Shown here one piece after another: positions 41,456 to 48,888 of a stretch of DNA of 64,000 nt. This stretch comes from JAAXGX01 sp965203565 (GTDB lineage: Bacteria; Acidobacteriota; Vicinamibacteria; Vicinamibacterales; UBA8438). The notes beneath the pieces are model-generated. The model saw only the letters and a list, made by a program, of their open reading frames with translations. It ran no database searches and was not told the DNA's origin. How positions within the stretch are numbered: position 1 is the stretch's first letter; each line of letters opens with the position of its first letter. The translations under genes were made by a program, and so were the position numbers. The stretch is from NCBI GenBank assembly GCA_965203565.1, contig OZ241896.1, positions 744,001 to 808,000 of the forward strand, written 5' to 3'.

Positions 41456-42403
41456 TCAATCACCACGGAGAACCAGTTCAGTCAGATTTTCCATGTTCTT
41501 CTTCATCTCATTGCCGATGACGGCCTTCTTGGCGTGAAACGCCGTCATCGTCAGGCGCGCGCGATCGAAAAAAAGTCCTCCCTCCCTGCTTGCTTCACGT
41601 AAAATGACGTCCGTGACGTGGTGAGGAGTCGCGAAGCTCCTTACCGGATCGACGACTGAAAGCGGATTGAACCATTTCTGAAGTTTTTTCAAGTCAAGAT
41701 CGCCGTACTTGGTGAGCCAGTCGTTTCCACAGGCGCATTGTCCCAAGACGAAAAGCTGTCCTGTTCGGCGCCGGTCGGGAGCGCTCAACCAGACGACGAA
41801 ATCACAGCCCTCGTCGCCCTGGTATTGTTCTCCGGGGAGTCCGTCATCCGGTCCCCATATCCATTCTCCGGTTCGCTTTGAAACGGTTCCCATCGCGTCC
41901 TTGAACGAGTGTCCTACCTCCTGGTCCCGCGGCCAGCCGGTATGAACGCAATCCGCATGGTCTCCGAAATAAACAGCCACCAGCTTCGCGGCTATGCGTT
42001 CAAACAGTCTCGGAAGATCAACGTACTCGCCGGTGGTGAGCGTTGGGGAATTGCAGATGGACAACAGGAAATCGTAAATGCCCGGCGCGTCGCTTGAATG
42101 GGAAAGAGTTCCCTCCTTGAGCCTGAACGGGTATGCGTCACCTAACATCTCCACGCGGCGTTCGATCTCTTCATACGTTCCGCCGACAGCGGTATCGTAT
42201 TTGAGATCTTCCTGTTGCCAGCTTTCCGTGTCGTGTGTGCTGACCTCGAAATCATCCAGGGCTCCGGCCACTCGTTCGTCATAAACACCGGAATCGACGA
42301 TAGTGGATCCATTCTTCAGAGCAAGAAACTCCGCGTGATCTGCATCTTTTGTGAAGCGCTGCGCTTCATGCCTTCCGCGGTAAAGATCATTCTGTTTCTT
42401 CAT
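41456..42403 (-). CDS. Putative restriction-type nuclease with a CDFVVW...GQCA motif
   Basis: 315 residues, not assigned to a named family with confidence. The most telling segment is GDEGCDFVVWLSAPDRR followed by GQLFVLGQCACGNDWLTK: an Asp before a strand, then hydrophobic-(L/F)-GQ-CA, a pattern I associate with PD-(D/E)XK-like nucleases in which Gln replaces the usual Glu. It overlaps parB by 17 nt and is the last gene of the vsr-parB operon facing the C5 methylase. Restriction function is inferred from this context. Low G+C relative to the backbone. Confidence 0.5.
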   Translation of the reverse strand: MKKQNDLYRGRHEAQRFTKDADHAEFLALKNGSTIVDSGVYDERVAGALDDFEVSTHDTESWQQEDLKYDTAVGGTYEEIERRVEMLGDAYPFRLKEGTLSHSSDAPGIYDFLLSICNSPTLTTGEYVDLPRLFERIAAKLVAVYFGDHADCVHTGWPRDQEVGHSFKDAMGTVSKRTGEWIWGPDDGLPGEQYQGDEGCDFVVWLSAPDRRRTGQLFVLGQCACGNDWLTKYGDLDLKKLQKWFNPLSVVDPVRSFATPHHVTDVILREASREGGLFFDRARLTMTAFHAKKAVIGNEMKKNMENLTELVLRGD

Positions 42404-43559
42404 CTTCGTCGCCGAGTGCGATCACTTGAAGCTTTTTGTCCAGCTCGATCGCCAATTTCCGGACGCGTTTGGAATCCACTAAAAGATCAGTTGCAGTTTC
42501 TTGCGGAATGTTTTGTTCCGACAGGCGGGCGATCAAGTCTCGAAGCGTATCGCGTACGTACCCCAGGCCACTGGAGATCCTTTTCTCTATGGGCTGGGCA
42601 AGTTCTTCGATTTCACTCAGCTTTTTACCCTGCTCAAGAAGCTGTATCTTTTCCCCACTGGCGAAGATTGCGGCGAATGGACCGAGCTGCCGGGAGTCTT
42701 CGATAGCAGCGTTGCGCGCCTTGGACTTGTCGCCGAACATGGACCGAAGCAGAAGTGAGCCTTTGTCGAGATTGTTGTCGTCCACCGGATCCCGCCGTGC
42801 GTCTCCGTCAGCCAGCTCCAGAAAATCTCTGACCGTCTTGTACCCGAGCACCGTGTAGATCCAGGAGAATGGGTAATCGGTAACGCTGCCCCTGCCGCGC
42901 CGGACGCTGTCCTGTTGGTTGAAGTGTCCCGTTTTGGCAAGCTGCTGAACGAGGTAATATCCCTCGAGCATGCGGTTCACGGTTCTATGTTGATCGCCGA
43001 TCATTTTCGAGACGTCGCTCACGTCCAATTCATTTTCTTGAACCACTCGTGCGACCCATGCCGCTTTCGCGTATGAATCCCATGGTTGAGCAGAGGCAAT
43101 GTGCCTTACGCCCAGATATGAAAGAATCGCTTTTTCCTGTTCTTTTTCACCGGTGTCAAAAGTAATTGCTGGAACAGGGTCGATCCGCTGCTGGCCGCGA
43201 TCTTTCCACAGTTTGGAAAAGTCAGCCGAACGCTTGGCGTGGTTGGATGCCCGCTTGTCTTCGGTTATGATCAGACACGCGGCCAGCCGCCGGTTGCCTT
43301 CCACTACGACGGCTTTGCGGGAACCTGTGATCCTTCGGCAGACGAGCGGCTCAGCGTCGAAGTAGCCATTTACAGCCAGTGAACTCAGCACGTCGTTGAC
43401 GCCGAATTTTTCAACTATATGATCGAGTATCTGTTCCTGGCTGGCGTCCCGGTCTTGAAGACCGAAGCGTGGATTGTTATCGTCGAGCAGTAAATCCTTC
43501 AAGTAGATGCGTCTGACCGCGCCGTCAGGCGGCGCTTGCTGATTGGTTGGTTTTTCCAT
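42387..43559 (-). CDS. ParB N-terminal domain protein of a restriction-like cluster
   Basis: 390 residues. The N-terminal ParB/Srx-like fold is visible in IYLKDLLLDDNNPRFG (the NPR motif), LAVNGYFDAEPLVCRR and VVVEGNRRLAACLII (the EGNRRL box). An HTH-like part follows (LDVSDVSKMIGDQHRTVNRM), then a helical C-terminus. ParB boxes of this kind bind CTP or act as nucleases in several families; which applies here is unknown. It begins directly after the vsr stop (TAAATG) and overlaps the nuclease gene, so the three are one transcript. Not a chromosome-partitioning ParB: no parA or parS-like sites nearby. Confidence 0.7.
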   Translation of the reverse strand: MEKPTNQQAPPDGAVRRIYLKDLLLDDNNPRFGLQDRDASQEQILDHIVEKFGVNDVLSSLAVNGYFDAEPLVCRRITGSRKAVVVEGNRRLAACLIITEDKRASNHAKRSADFSKLWKDRGQQRIDPVPAITFDTGEKEQEKAILSYLGVRHIASAQPWDSYAKAAWVARVVQENELDVSDVSKMIGDQHRTVNRMLEGYYLVQQLAKTGHFNQQDSVRRGRGSVTDYPFSWIYTVLGYKTVRDFLELADGDARRDPVDDNNLDKGSLLLRSMFGDKSKARNAAIEDSRQLGPFAAIFASGEKIQLLEQGKKLSEIEELAQPIEKRISSGLGYVRDTLRDLIARLSEQNIPQETATDLLVDSKRVRKLAIELDKKLQVIALGDEDEETE

Positions 43560-44003
43560 TTAGACCCGCTCCGTGCTCGTGACCGGATGGAAACGTGAGC
43601 GAATGCGTTCGGTCAATCCGGCGAGCGAAGAATCGTCGGTTTGACATGCCCAGACGACCTCGACGGCCCATCCCAGATGGGCGAGTTTGCTGCGGCTCTC
43701 CGAGTCTCGCGCGGCCGTACGCCGGAGTTTTGGAACCCAATAGGCGCGATTTGATCTCGGCAAGCGCGCGTCGCGGCAGTTTGGATCGGGATGTTGATGC
43801 CAGAAACATCCTTGAACCTGCACGACCGTGTTGTACTTCGGAAGCACGATGTCGGGACGGCCGGGAAGAGCGTGACGGTGGAGAGAGTACCGAAACCCTT
43901 GCGCATGAAGATATTTGCGGACCGCCATCTCCGGCTTTGTGTCCTTGGCGGTTATTCGCTGCATGTTTCGGGAACGGGCGAGCCGGGACATGCTGTCGGT
44001 CAC
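43560..44003 (-). CDS. vsr: Very-short-patch mismatch endonuclease (Vsr)
   Basis: 147 residues. Vsr signatures: ARSRNMQRITAKDTKPEMAV (Glu25), PGRPDIVLPKYNTVVQVQG (Asp51) and GCFWHQHPDPNC with His69; numbering coincides with the E. coli enzyme. The position of its His64 is Gln here. Vsr enzymes nick next to T:G mismatches made by deamination of 5-methylcytosine, which fits the neighbouring C5 methylase; some solitary relatives act as restriction enzymes. Start GTG 44003, or ATG 43991. First gene of the vsr-parB-nuclease operon. Confidence 0.88.
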   Translation of the reverse strand: MTDSMSRLARSRNMQRITAKDTKPEMAVRKYLHAQGFRYSLHRHALPGRPDIVLPKYNTVVQVQGCFWHQHPDPNCRDARLPRSNRAYWVPKLRRTAARDSESRSKLAHLGWAVEVVWACQTDDSSLAGLTERIRSRFHPVTSTERV

Positions 44004-44330
44004 GGTTCGATTGCCACAGTTCAGCGGTTCTCCGCCGCCCCGGGGCGAGCCATGTCCCGCGTATTCGAGGCGTGAGCACTGAACCTTTGAGTCGTCATTC
44101 CTGGGCGAGTATGAAGGCGAGGCTGCCGGCGCGTCAAGGGGGGACGCCGGAGATCGGCTAGGCTGGTTGCCGGCGGGGTTCGGGCGCAGCGAAGATCTTG
44201 CGCAGATCGAGCCGCATCGGGTTGACTTGGCGCAAGGCCTTCAGAGATATTCATCGGTCATTCGATGTGTTCTGGTGGCTGTGTGTTCACGGCGGAAACT
44301 GCATGTTGGCGTTGGTGTGCGGACGATTCG
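44004..44330. other. Intergenic region between vsr and the UvrD-type helicase
   Basis: 327 bp between divergent genes with no credible coding frame. A plausible plus-strand promoter lies at 44222-44251: TTGACT, 18 bp, GATATT, about 80 bp before the helicase GTG. Nothing else recognisable. Confidence 0.5.
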
Positions 44331-46229
44331 GTGAGTATTTCTTTCGATTCCCTCAACGCGAACCAGCGCCGGGCCGTGTCGTGGAGCGGCGGACCGCTGC
44401 TGGTGCTGGCCGGGCCGGGTTCCGGCAAGACACGCGTGCTCGCCGTGCGAGTCGCCCGGATTCTTGAAGAGAGCGACGAAGCGTCGGTGCTGGCGCTGAC
44501 GTTCACGAACAAGGCCGCCGCCGAGATGCGCGGGCGGGTGGAGCAGCTTCTCGGCCACCGGGCGGACCGCGCCCGCCTGTGCACGTTTCACGCGTTCGCC
44601 GCCGACCTGCTCCATCAGCACGGGAATCACGTGGGGCTGCGGCCGGACTTCACGCTCCTCACGCAGGACGAAGATCGACTCGCGATCCTCGACGAGGTCG
44701 TAGCTGGTTTGCCCGACGACGAGGCGCCATTGCCGACGGATCGCTGGAGCCTGCTCCGTCTCGTGGATCGCCTGTTCGCAGAATCCTGGGACGGCGGAAC
44801 CGACGCGCCGATGCTGGTTCGCACGCCGGTATGGCTGCCGCGGTTGCACGAGCGGTACTGCCGGGCGCTCGTCGCCGGCAACTGCCTTGACTTCGGGAGC
44901 CTGCTGCATTTCGCGCGTCGGCTTCTGCAGGAGAAGCCGGGGGTCGCGCGCGTCGTGCGCCTCGGTTGGACTCACGTCTGCGTGGACGAATTTCAGGACA
45001 CCAACAAGGCGCAGTACGATCTGCTCAGGTTGCTTGCGCCCGAAAAGCGGCACGCCCTGTTCGTGGTCGGAGACGACGATCAGATCATCTATCAGTGGAA
45101 CGGCGCCAGCCCGGAACGGCTCGCGGCGTTGCGGCGCGACTACGATGTGGGCGTGGTGCAGCTTCCGGAGTGTCACCGTTGTCCGGCGCCGATCGTCGCG
45201 ATCGCCAACCGTCTGATCGTTCACAACGAGCGTCGCACGCCAGACAAGAGCGTTCTGACTTCCGCCGCAGGGACGGCGCACGATGACGACGACGGGGTTC
45301 GACACCGGGCCTTTGCGTCGCCGGAGGACGAGGCGGCGTTCCTTCCGCGCGACATCCGGGACCGGCGACTCGACGCGGCGGACTGCGTGGTGCTCGGACG
45401 CACGTCGAAGCTGCTGGCGCGCGCGGCCGAGGCGCTGGACGGCGCGGGCGTTCCCGCGTGCCTGATGCGGCGGAAGACCGACTTCGAGTCGCCGGCGGTT
45501 CGCGTGCTCGTGGAAGCGCTGCGGCTGGCGAACGCGAGGCACGACCGGGAGGTCCTGCGCAGGCTCTGCGTGGCGTGGAAGGATCTGTCCGGCGCGGCGC
45601 TGGAGCCGACAGACGTCACGGCGGCGGCGGCGTTGTCGGGCGGCGACTTCCTGCGGGCCTGGGCGGACGCCGCGGCGGCGCGGCCGGCTGGCCGGTCCGC
45701 GGGTGCGCTGGAGCGCCTGCGGACGGATCTGGTGGAGGCGCTGGCGTTTCCGGCCATCGTGAACTGGTTTCTGGAACGCGGTTGGGAAGTCTGGAGCGAC
45801 GCCGACGCGAAGAAGGATCAGGAACTCGCCGACGAACTGGAGGTCTGGCGCAACCTGCATCACGACGTCGTTCACGAATACGGCAGGAACGTGACCCTGA
45901 ACGTTTACCTCCAGCAGATGGATCTGGCGTCGAAGGCGCCCATTCCGAAACCGGGCGCCGTGCGCTGCATGACCGTGCACGGGGCGAAGGGACTGGAGTT
46001 CCGGCACGTCTACCTGATCGGCATGGCGCAGGAGGTCTTTCCGTCGTTCCAGGCGCTCCGCAAGGGTGCGCACAGCCGCGAGCTGGAGGAAGAGCGCTGG
46101 AACTGCTTCGTCGCCATCACGCGCGCCGAGCGGACGCTGACCCTGACCCGCGCCGAGCGGTACTACGGCTATCCGAAGCCGCCATCGCAGTTTCTCGCCG
46201 AGATGGGCATCGACGCGGGGACCGGCTGA
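44331..46229 (+). CDS. UvrD/Rep-type superfamily 1 DNA helicase
   Basis: 632 residues. Motif Q/I: LNANQRRAVSW and LAGPGSGKTRVL (Walker A 28-34); Ia LTFTNKAAAEMRGR; II VDEFQDTNKAQYDLL; III VGDDDQIIYQWNGAS; IV LPECHRC; V MTVHGAKGLEFRHVYLIG; VI AITRAERTLTLTRAE. A 3'-5' translocase by family. The GTG at 44331 fits the homology start; an ATG at 44265 would add a Cys-rich 22-residue extension. Not coupled to the next gene (131 bp gap), but same strand and similar G+C. UvrD-like helicases are common defence modules. Confidence 0.88.
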   Translation: MSISFDSLNANQRRAVSWSGGPLLVLAGPGSGKTRVLAVRVARILEESDEASVLALTFTNKAAAEMRGRVEQLLGHRADRARLCTFHAFAADLLHQHGNHVGLRPDFTLLTQDEDRLAILDEVVAGLPDDEAPLPTDRWSLLRLVDRLFAESWDGGTDAPMLVRTPVWLPRLHERYCRALVAGNCLDFGSLLHFARRLLQEKPGVARVVRLGWTHVCVDEFQDTNKAQYDLLRLLAPEKRHALFVVGDDDQIIYQWNGASPERLAALRRDYDVGVVQLPECHRCPAPIVAIANRLIVHNERRTPDKSVLTSAAGTAHDDDDGVRHRAFASPEDEAAFLPRDIRDRRLDAADCVVLGRTSKLLARAAEALDGAGVPACLMRRKTDFESPAVRVLVEALRLANARHDREVLRRLCVAWKDLSGAALEPTDVTAAAALSGGDFLRAWADAAAARPAGRSAGALERLRTDLVEALAFPAIVNWFLERGWEVWSDADAKKDQELADELEVWRNLHHDVVHEYGRNVTLNVYLQQMDLASKAPIPKPGAVRCMTVHGAKGLEFRHVYLIGMAQEVFPSFQALRKGAHSRELEEERWNCFVAITRAERTLTLTRAERYYGYPKPPSQFLAEMGIDAGTG

Positions 46230-46360
46230 TGAAAAAGTCTTCGGCGCGTCCCACTGGAGTCGGGCGCGGGCAGCATGCAGCAGACCGGACGACCGTCCCA
46301 TCATACGTGGTGGCCGCTCGCCGAATTCGACATTCTGGGCCGGTGTGCAGTGGAGGCGGC

Positions 46361-47521
46361 ATGAAGACGATTCGCCATCACCGCACGCTGTTCTACTACG
46401 ACGGTCCTCACGTCTTCGAGGCTCGTGACGTCATGGGGGGGCACTACGTCGCCGTGATGGTGGGTTCCGAGCTTGCCGGAGCCGCCGAAAGCGCAATGCG
46501 CGGGCGAGGCGAGCGCTGCCTCGTCGCCGGGGTCGCTCCCGACCGACTTCGGTCGTTCCGTTCCGGCGCCATCGACTTGAGATCGCTCCTGCTCGAATCG
46601 GTTCCGGACGAACACTACCTGGCGGCCGTGGACGCGGGCGTCGATCGGCCGTTGCGGCTGGAAAGGTTGCGCACGCCTCTCGCAGACAGCGGGTTGCTTC
46701 CCGATCCGGGGTTTCTGCTGCACGACAGACCCGCGGATGATCACGTGCTGCAGGAAGCCCGGGAGAGACACAACCTGGTGATAGAGCTCGTCACGGACCC
46801 ACCCGAGGCGGCTTCCCGGCATCGCATCCGTGTGAACACTCTCGCTGGCATACTGAATCGTGTTCAGGCGGTGGTTAGGTATGCATACCGAGCTGCAATC
46901 GAGACTCGTCACCGCCGTCAGGACGACGACGTGCTGGACGTCGTGGTCCCCGCTTCCGCGGGATCGTTTCAAGTCATTCTGGAGGCGTCCAGTCTGCCCG
47001 ACTTGTTTGGCGGTAACGATCTGGGAAGAGCCTTGCCGCGTGTCGATCTGCTGTTCGACGACACTCGAAACGTCGATGCGACGCTCGCCGTCGTCAAGGA
47101 AAATCGCGGACACCTAGCGGGGGCGTACCTGAAACTGTTGCGCCTTCTGGCGGCGACGGAAACCGGGTTGCGGTATTCCTGGGCCGAACCGGGGTTCGAG
47201 CGGCCGATAACCCGTTCGGTGTCGCAGGTCGAGGCGGGATGCCTGGTGGAGGCGTTGTCGACCGTGGACAAGCTGACTACGGAGTCCGTCACCGTGGAGG
47301 GAGCGTTGGAACGCTTCAACCGCGGCAGCGGCGCGTGGGGACTGCTTACCGACGAAGGGCGACGGACGGGAAAGATTGCGAGCGACGGCCCGAGCCTGGA
47401 CGGACTGAAGGTGGGTGGGCGATATCGGTTTCATTGCGACGAAGAAATCGAGGAGCTCGACGTCACCGGCAAGGAATCCCGCACGCTGTACCTGAATCGG
47501 CATGAGCCTGGGAACGGCTGA
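46361..47521 (+). CDS. Protein of unknown function, DUF6575-like N-terminus
   Basis: 386 residues. The start HRTLFYYDGPHVFEARDVMG with GHYVAVMV resembles proteins labelled DUF6575, an assignment from memory only. No catalytic motif is visible. The C-terminal half has regular alternating strands and charged helices and ends FHCDEEIEELDVTGKES. Shine-Dalgarno GGAGG lies just before the ATG. Its stop overlaps the methyltransferase ATG by one base, so the two are translated together. Possibly a sensor or adaptor of the five-gene cluster 44.3-52.3 kb. Confidence 0.5.
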   Translation: MKTIRHHRTLFYYDGPHVFEARDVMGGHYVAVMVGSELAGAAESAMRGRGERCLVAGVAPDRLRSFRSGAIDLRSLLLESVPDEHYLAAVDAGVDRPLRLERLRTPLADSGLLPDPGFLLHDRPADDHVLQEARERHNLVIELVTDPPEAASRHRIRVNTLAGILNRVQAVVRYAYRAAIETRHRRQDDDVLDVVVPASAGSFQVILEASSLPDLFGGNDLGRALPRVDLLFDDTRNVDATLAVVKENRGHLAGAYLKLLRLLAATETGLRYSWAEPGFERPITRSVSQVEAGCLVEALSTVDKLTTESVTVEGALERFNRGSGAWGLLTDEGRRTGKIASDGPSLDGLKVGGRYRFHCDEEIEELDVTGKESRTLYLNRHEPGNG

Positions 47522-48888
47522 TGAACGAGATTCAGCGCAGGGAAAACGTGGCGTCCGGCGTACTGCGACGCCCGTTGCGCGAGCGCTCCGAGGGGCCGGA
47601 TATTCGGACGTCGGAAATGGACATGAACGCAGCGTGCGGAAACTCCGGCGGTTCGACTCCGGATTGGGACTTCGGTGACGGGAAAGAAGATCCGATCCAC
47701 AGGATTCACGCCTATCCCGCAAAGTTTCCGGCGTTCATAACCACCAGAGCCCTGCAGTACGCTGAGCGGCAAGGCGTGAAGGTCGATGTCGTCGCGGACG
47801 TCTTCTGCGGCTGCGGCACCACCGCGGTGGAGGCGAAACGGGCCGGGAAGAACTTCTGGGGCTGCGACATCAACCCGGTCGCGACGCTGATCGCGCAGGT
47901 GAAGACGCGCCACTATCGGGACGGGGCGCTGGCTCGGCGCTTCGCCGACATCCGGAACGAATTCCGGCGCGCGGCGGCCGGTCCAATCGAGCGCGAACGC
48001 ATCAACGACCGGATCGATCGGATCCGGTACTGGTTCGACGAACGGAACATCGACGACCTGCTTCGGCTTGATCATGCGATCCGCCGTGCGACGCCGACCG
48101 GCGGCCCGTACCGGAAATTCTTCCTCTGCGCGTTATCGAACATCCTGAAGGCGACGTCACGCTGGCTGACCAAGTCGATCAAGGCGCAACTCGACCCGCG
48201 CAAATCCCCGCGAGGGGTGATGGGGGCGTTCGAGAATCAGGTTGGTCTGATGCGAAAGGCCAACAGCGAGAACCGTTTTCCGACGCCCGGCCCCAGTGTC
48301 CGCATCCAGACCCGGGACTTTCTGGCGCCGCGGGGCCCGGCCATCCGCGCCGACCTGATCGTCACCAGCCCGCCGTACGTCACGTCGTACAATTACGCGG
48401 ACATCCACCAGTTGTCGACGCTGTGGCTGGGCTATGCGTCCGACTATCGCGCCCTGCGCAGAAACATGGTCGGCAACCAGGTCGGCGCAAGGCCGCCCGC
48501 GCCTACCGACGTCGAAACGTTCAGCGAGACGGGCAGGACGGCGTATCGCGATCTGCTTGATGTGGACGCCTGCAAGGCGCGGTCCATCGCCCGGTATTTT
48601 GTCGACTTGGACAGGGCGGTCGCCAAGTGCTGGCGCATGCTCAGCAAGGGCGGGATGGCGGTGTTCGTGATCGGAAACACGCGGTACAAGGGGGTCCGGA
48701 TCGACAACAAGGAGCAGTTGGCGCATTGCATGAAACGGGCGAATTTTCAGGAGGTGGAAACCGTCCGGCGCAAGGTGTCGTGGAAGATCATGACGCCGTA
48801 CCGGGACGCCCGCGGCCGGTTCACCCAGGACGCGAAGCAGCGCCGGGTGTACGGCGAGGAATTCGTCGTCATCGGGAGGCGGCGATGA
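47521..48888 (+). CDS. DNA methyltransferase of the SPPY (N4-cytosine/N6-adenine) group
   Basis: 455 residues. HRIHAYPAKFPAFI is a common lead-in. SAM motif DVFCGCGTTAVEAKRAGKNF then GCDINPVA; catalytic motif TSPPYVTSYNYADIHQ about 150 residues later; LSKGGMAVFVIGNTRY follows. Ser-Pro-Pro-Tyr favours N4-cytosine or N6-adenine methylation. No separate restriction nuclease is fused; the neighbouring GHKL/REC pair may act as the effector. The ATG overlaps the upstream stop (TGATG), and the end overlaps the GHKL gene (ATGA). Confidence 0.85.
   Translation: MNEIQRRENVASGVLRRPLRERSEGPDIRTSEMDMNAACGNSGGSTPDWDFGDGKEDPIHRIHAYPAKFPAFITTRALQYAERQGVKVDVVADVFCGCGTTAVEAKRAGKNFWGCDINPVATLIAQVKTRHYRDGALARRFADIRNEFRRAAAGPIERERINDRIDRIRYWFDERNIDDLLRLDHAIRRATPTGGPYRKFFLCALSNILKATSRWLTKSIKAQLDPRKSPRGVMGAFENQVGLMRKANSENRFPTPGPSVRIQTRDFLAPRGPAIRADLIVTSPPYVTSYNYADIHQLSTLWLGYASDYRALRRNMVGNQVGARPPAPTDVETFSETGRTAYRDLLDVDACKARSIARYFVDLDRAVAKCWRMLSKGGMAVFVIGNTRYKGVRIDNKEQLAHCMKRANFQEVETVRRKVSWKIMTPYRDARGRFTQDAKQRRVYGEEFVVIGRRR

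Noticed and set aside
42387..43559. ParB protein as evidence of a plasmid or partition locus
   Set aside because: No parA, no parS-like sites and tight coupling to vsr and a nuclease gene; only the N-terminal box is ParB-like.
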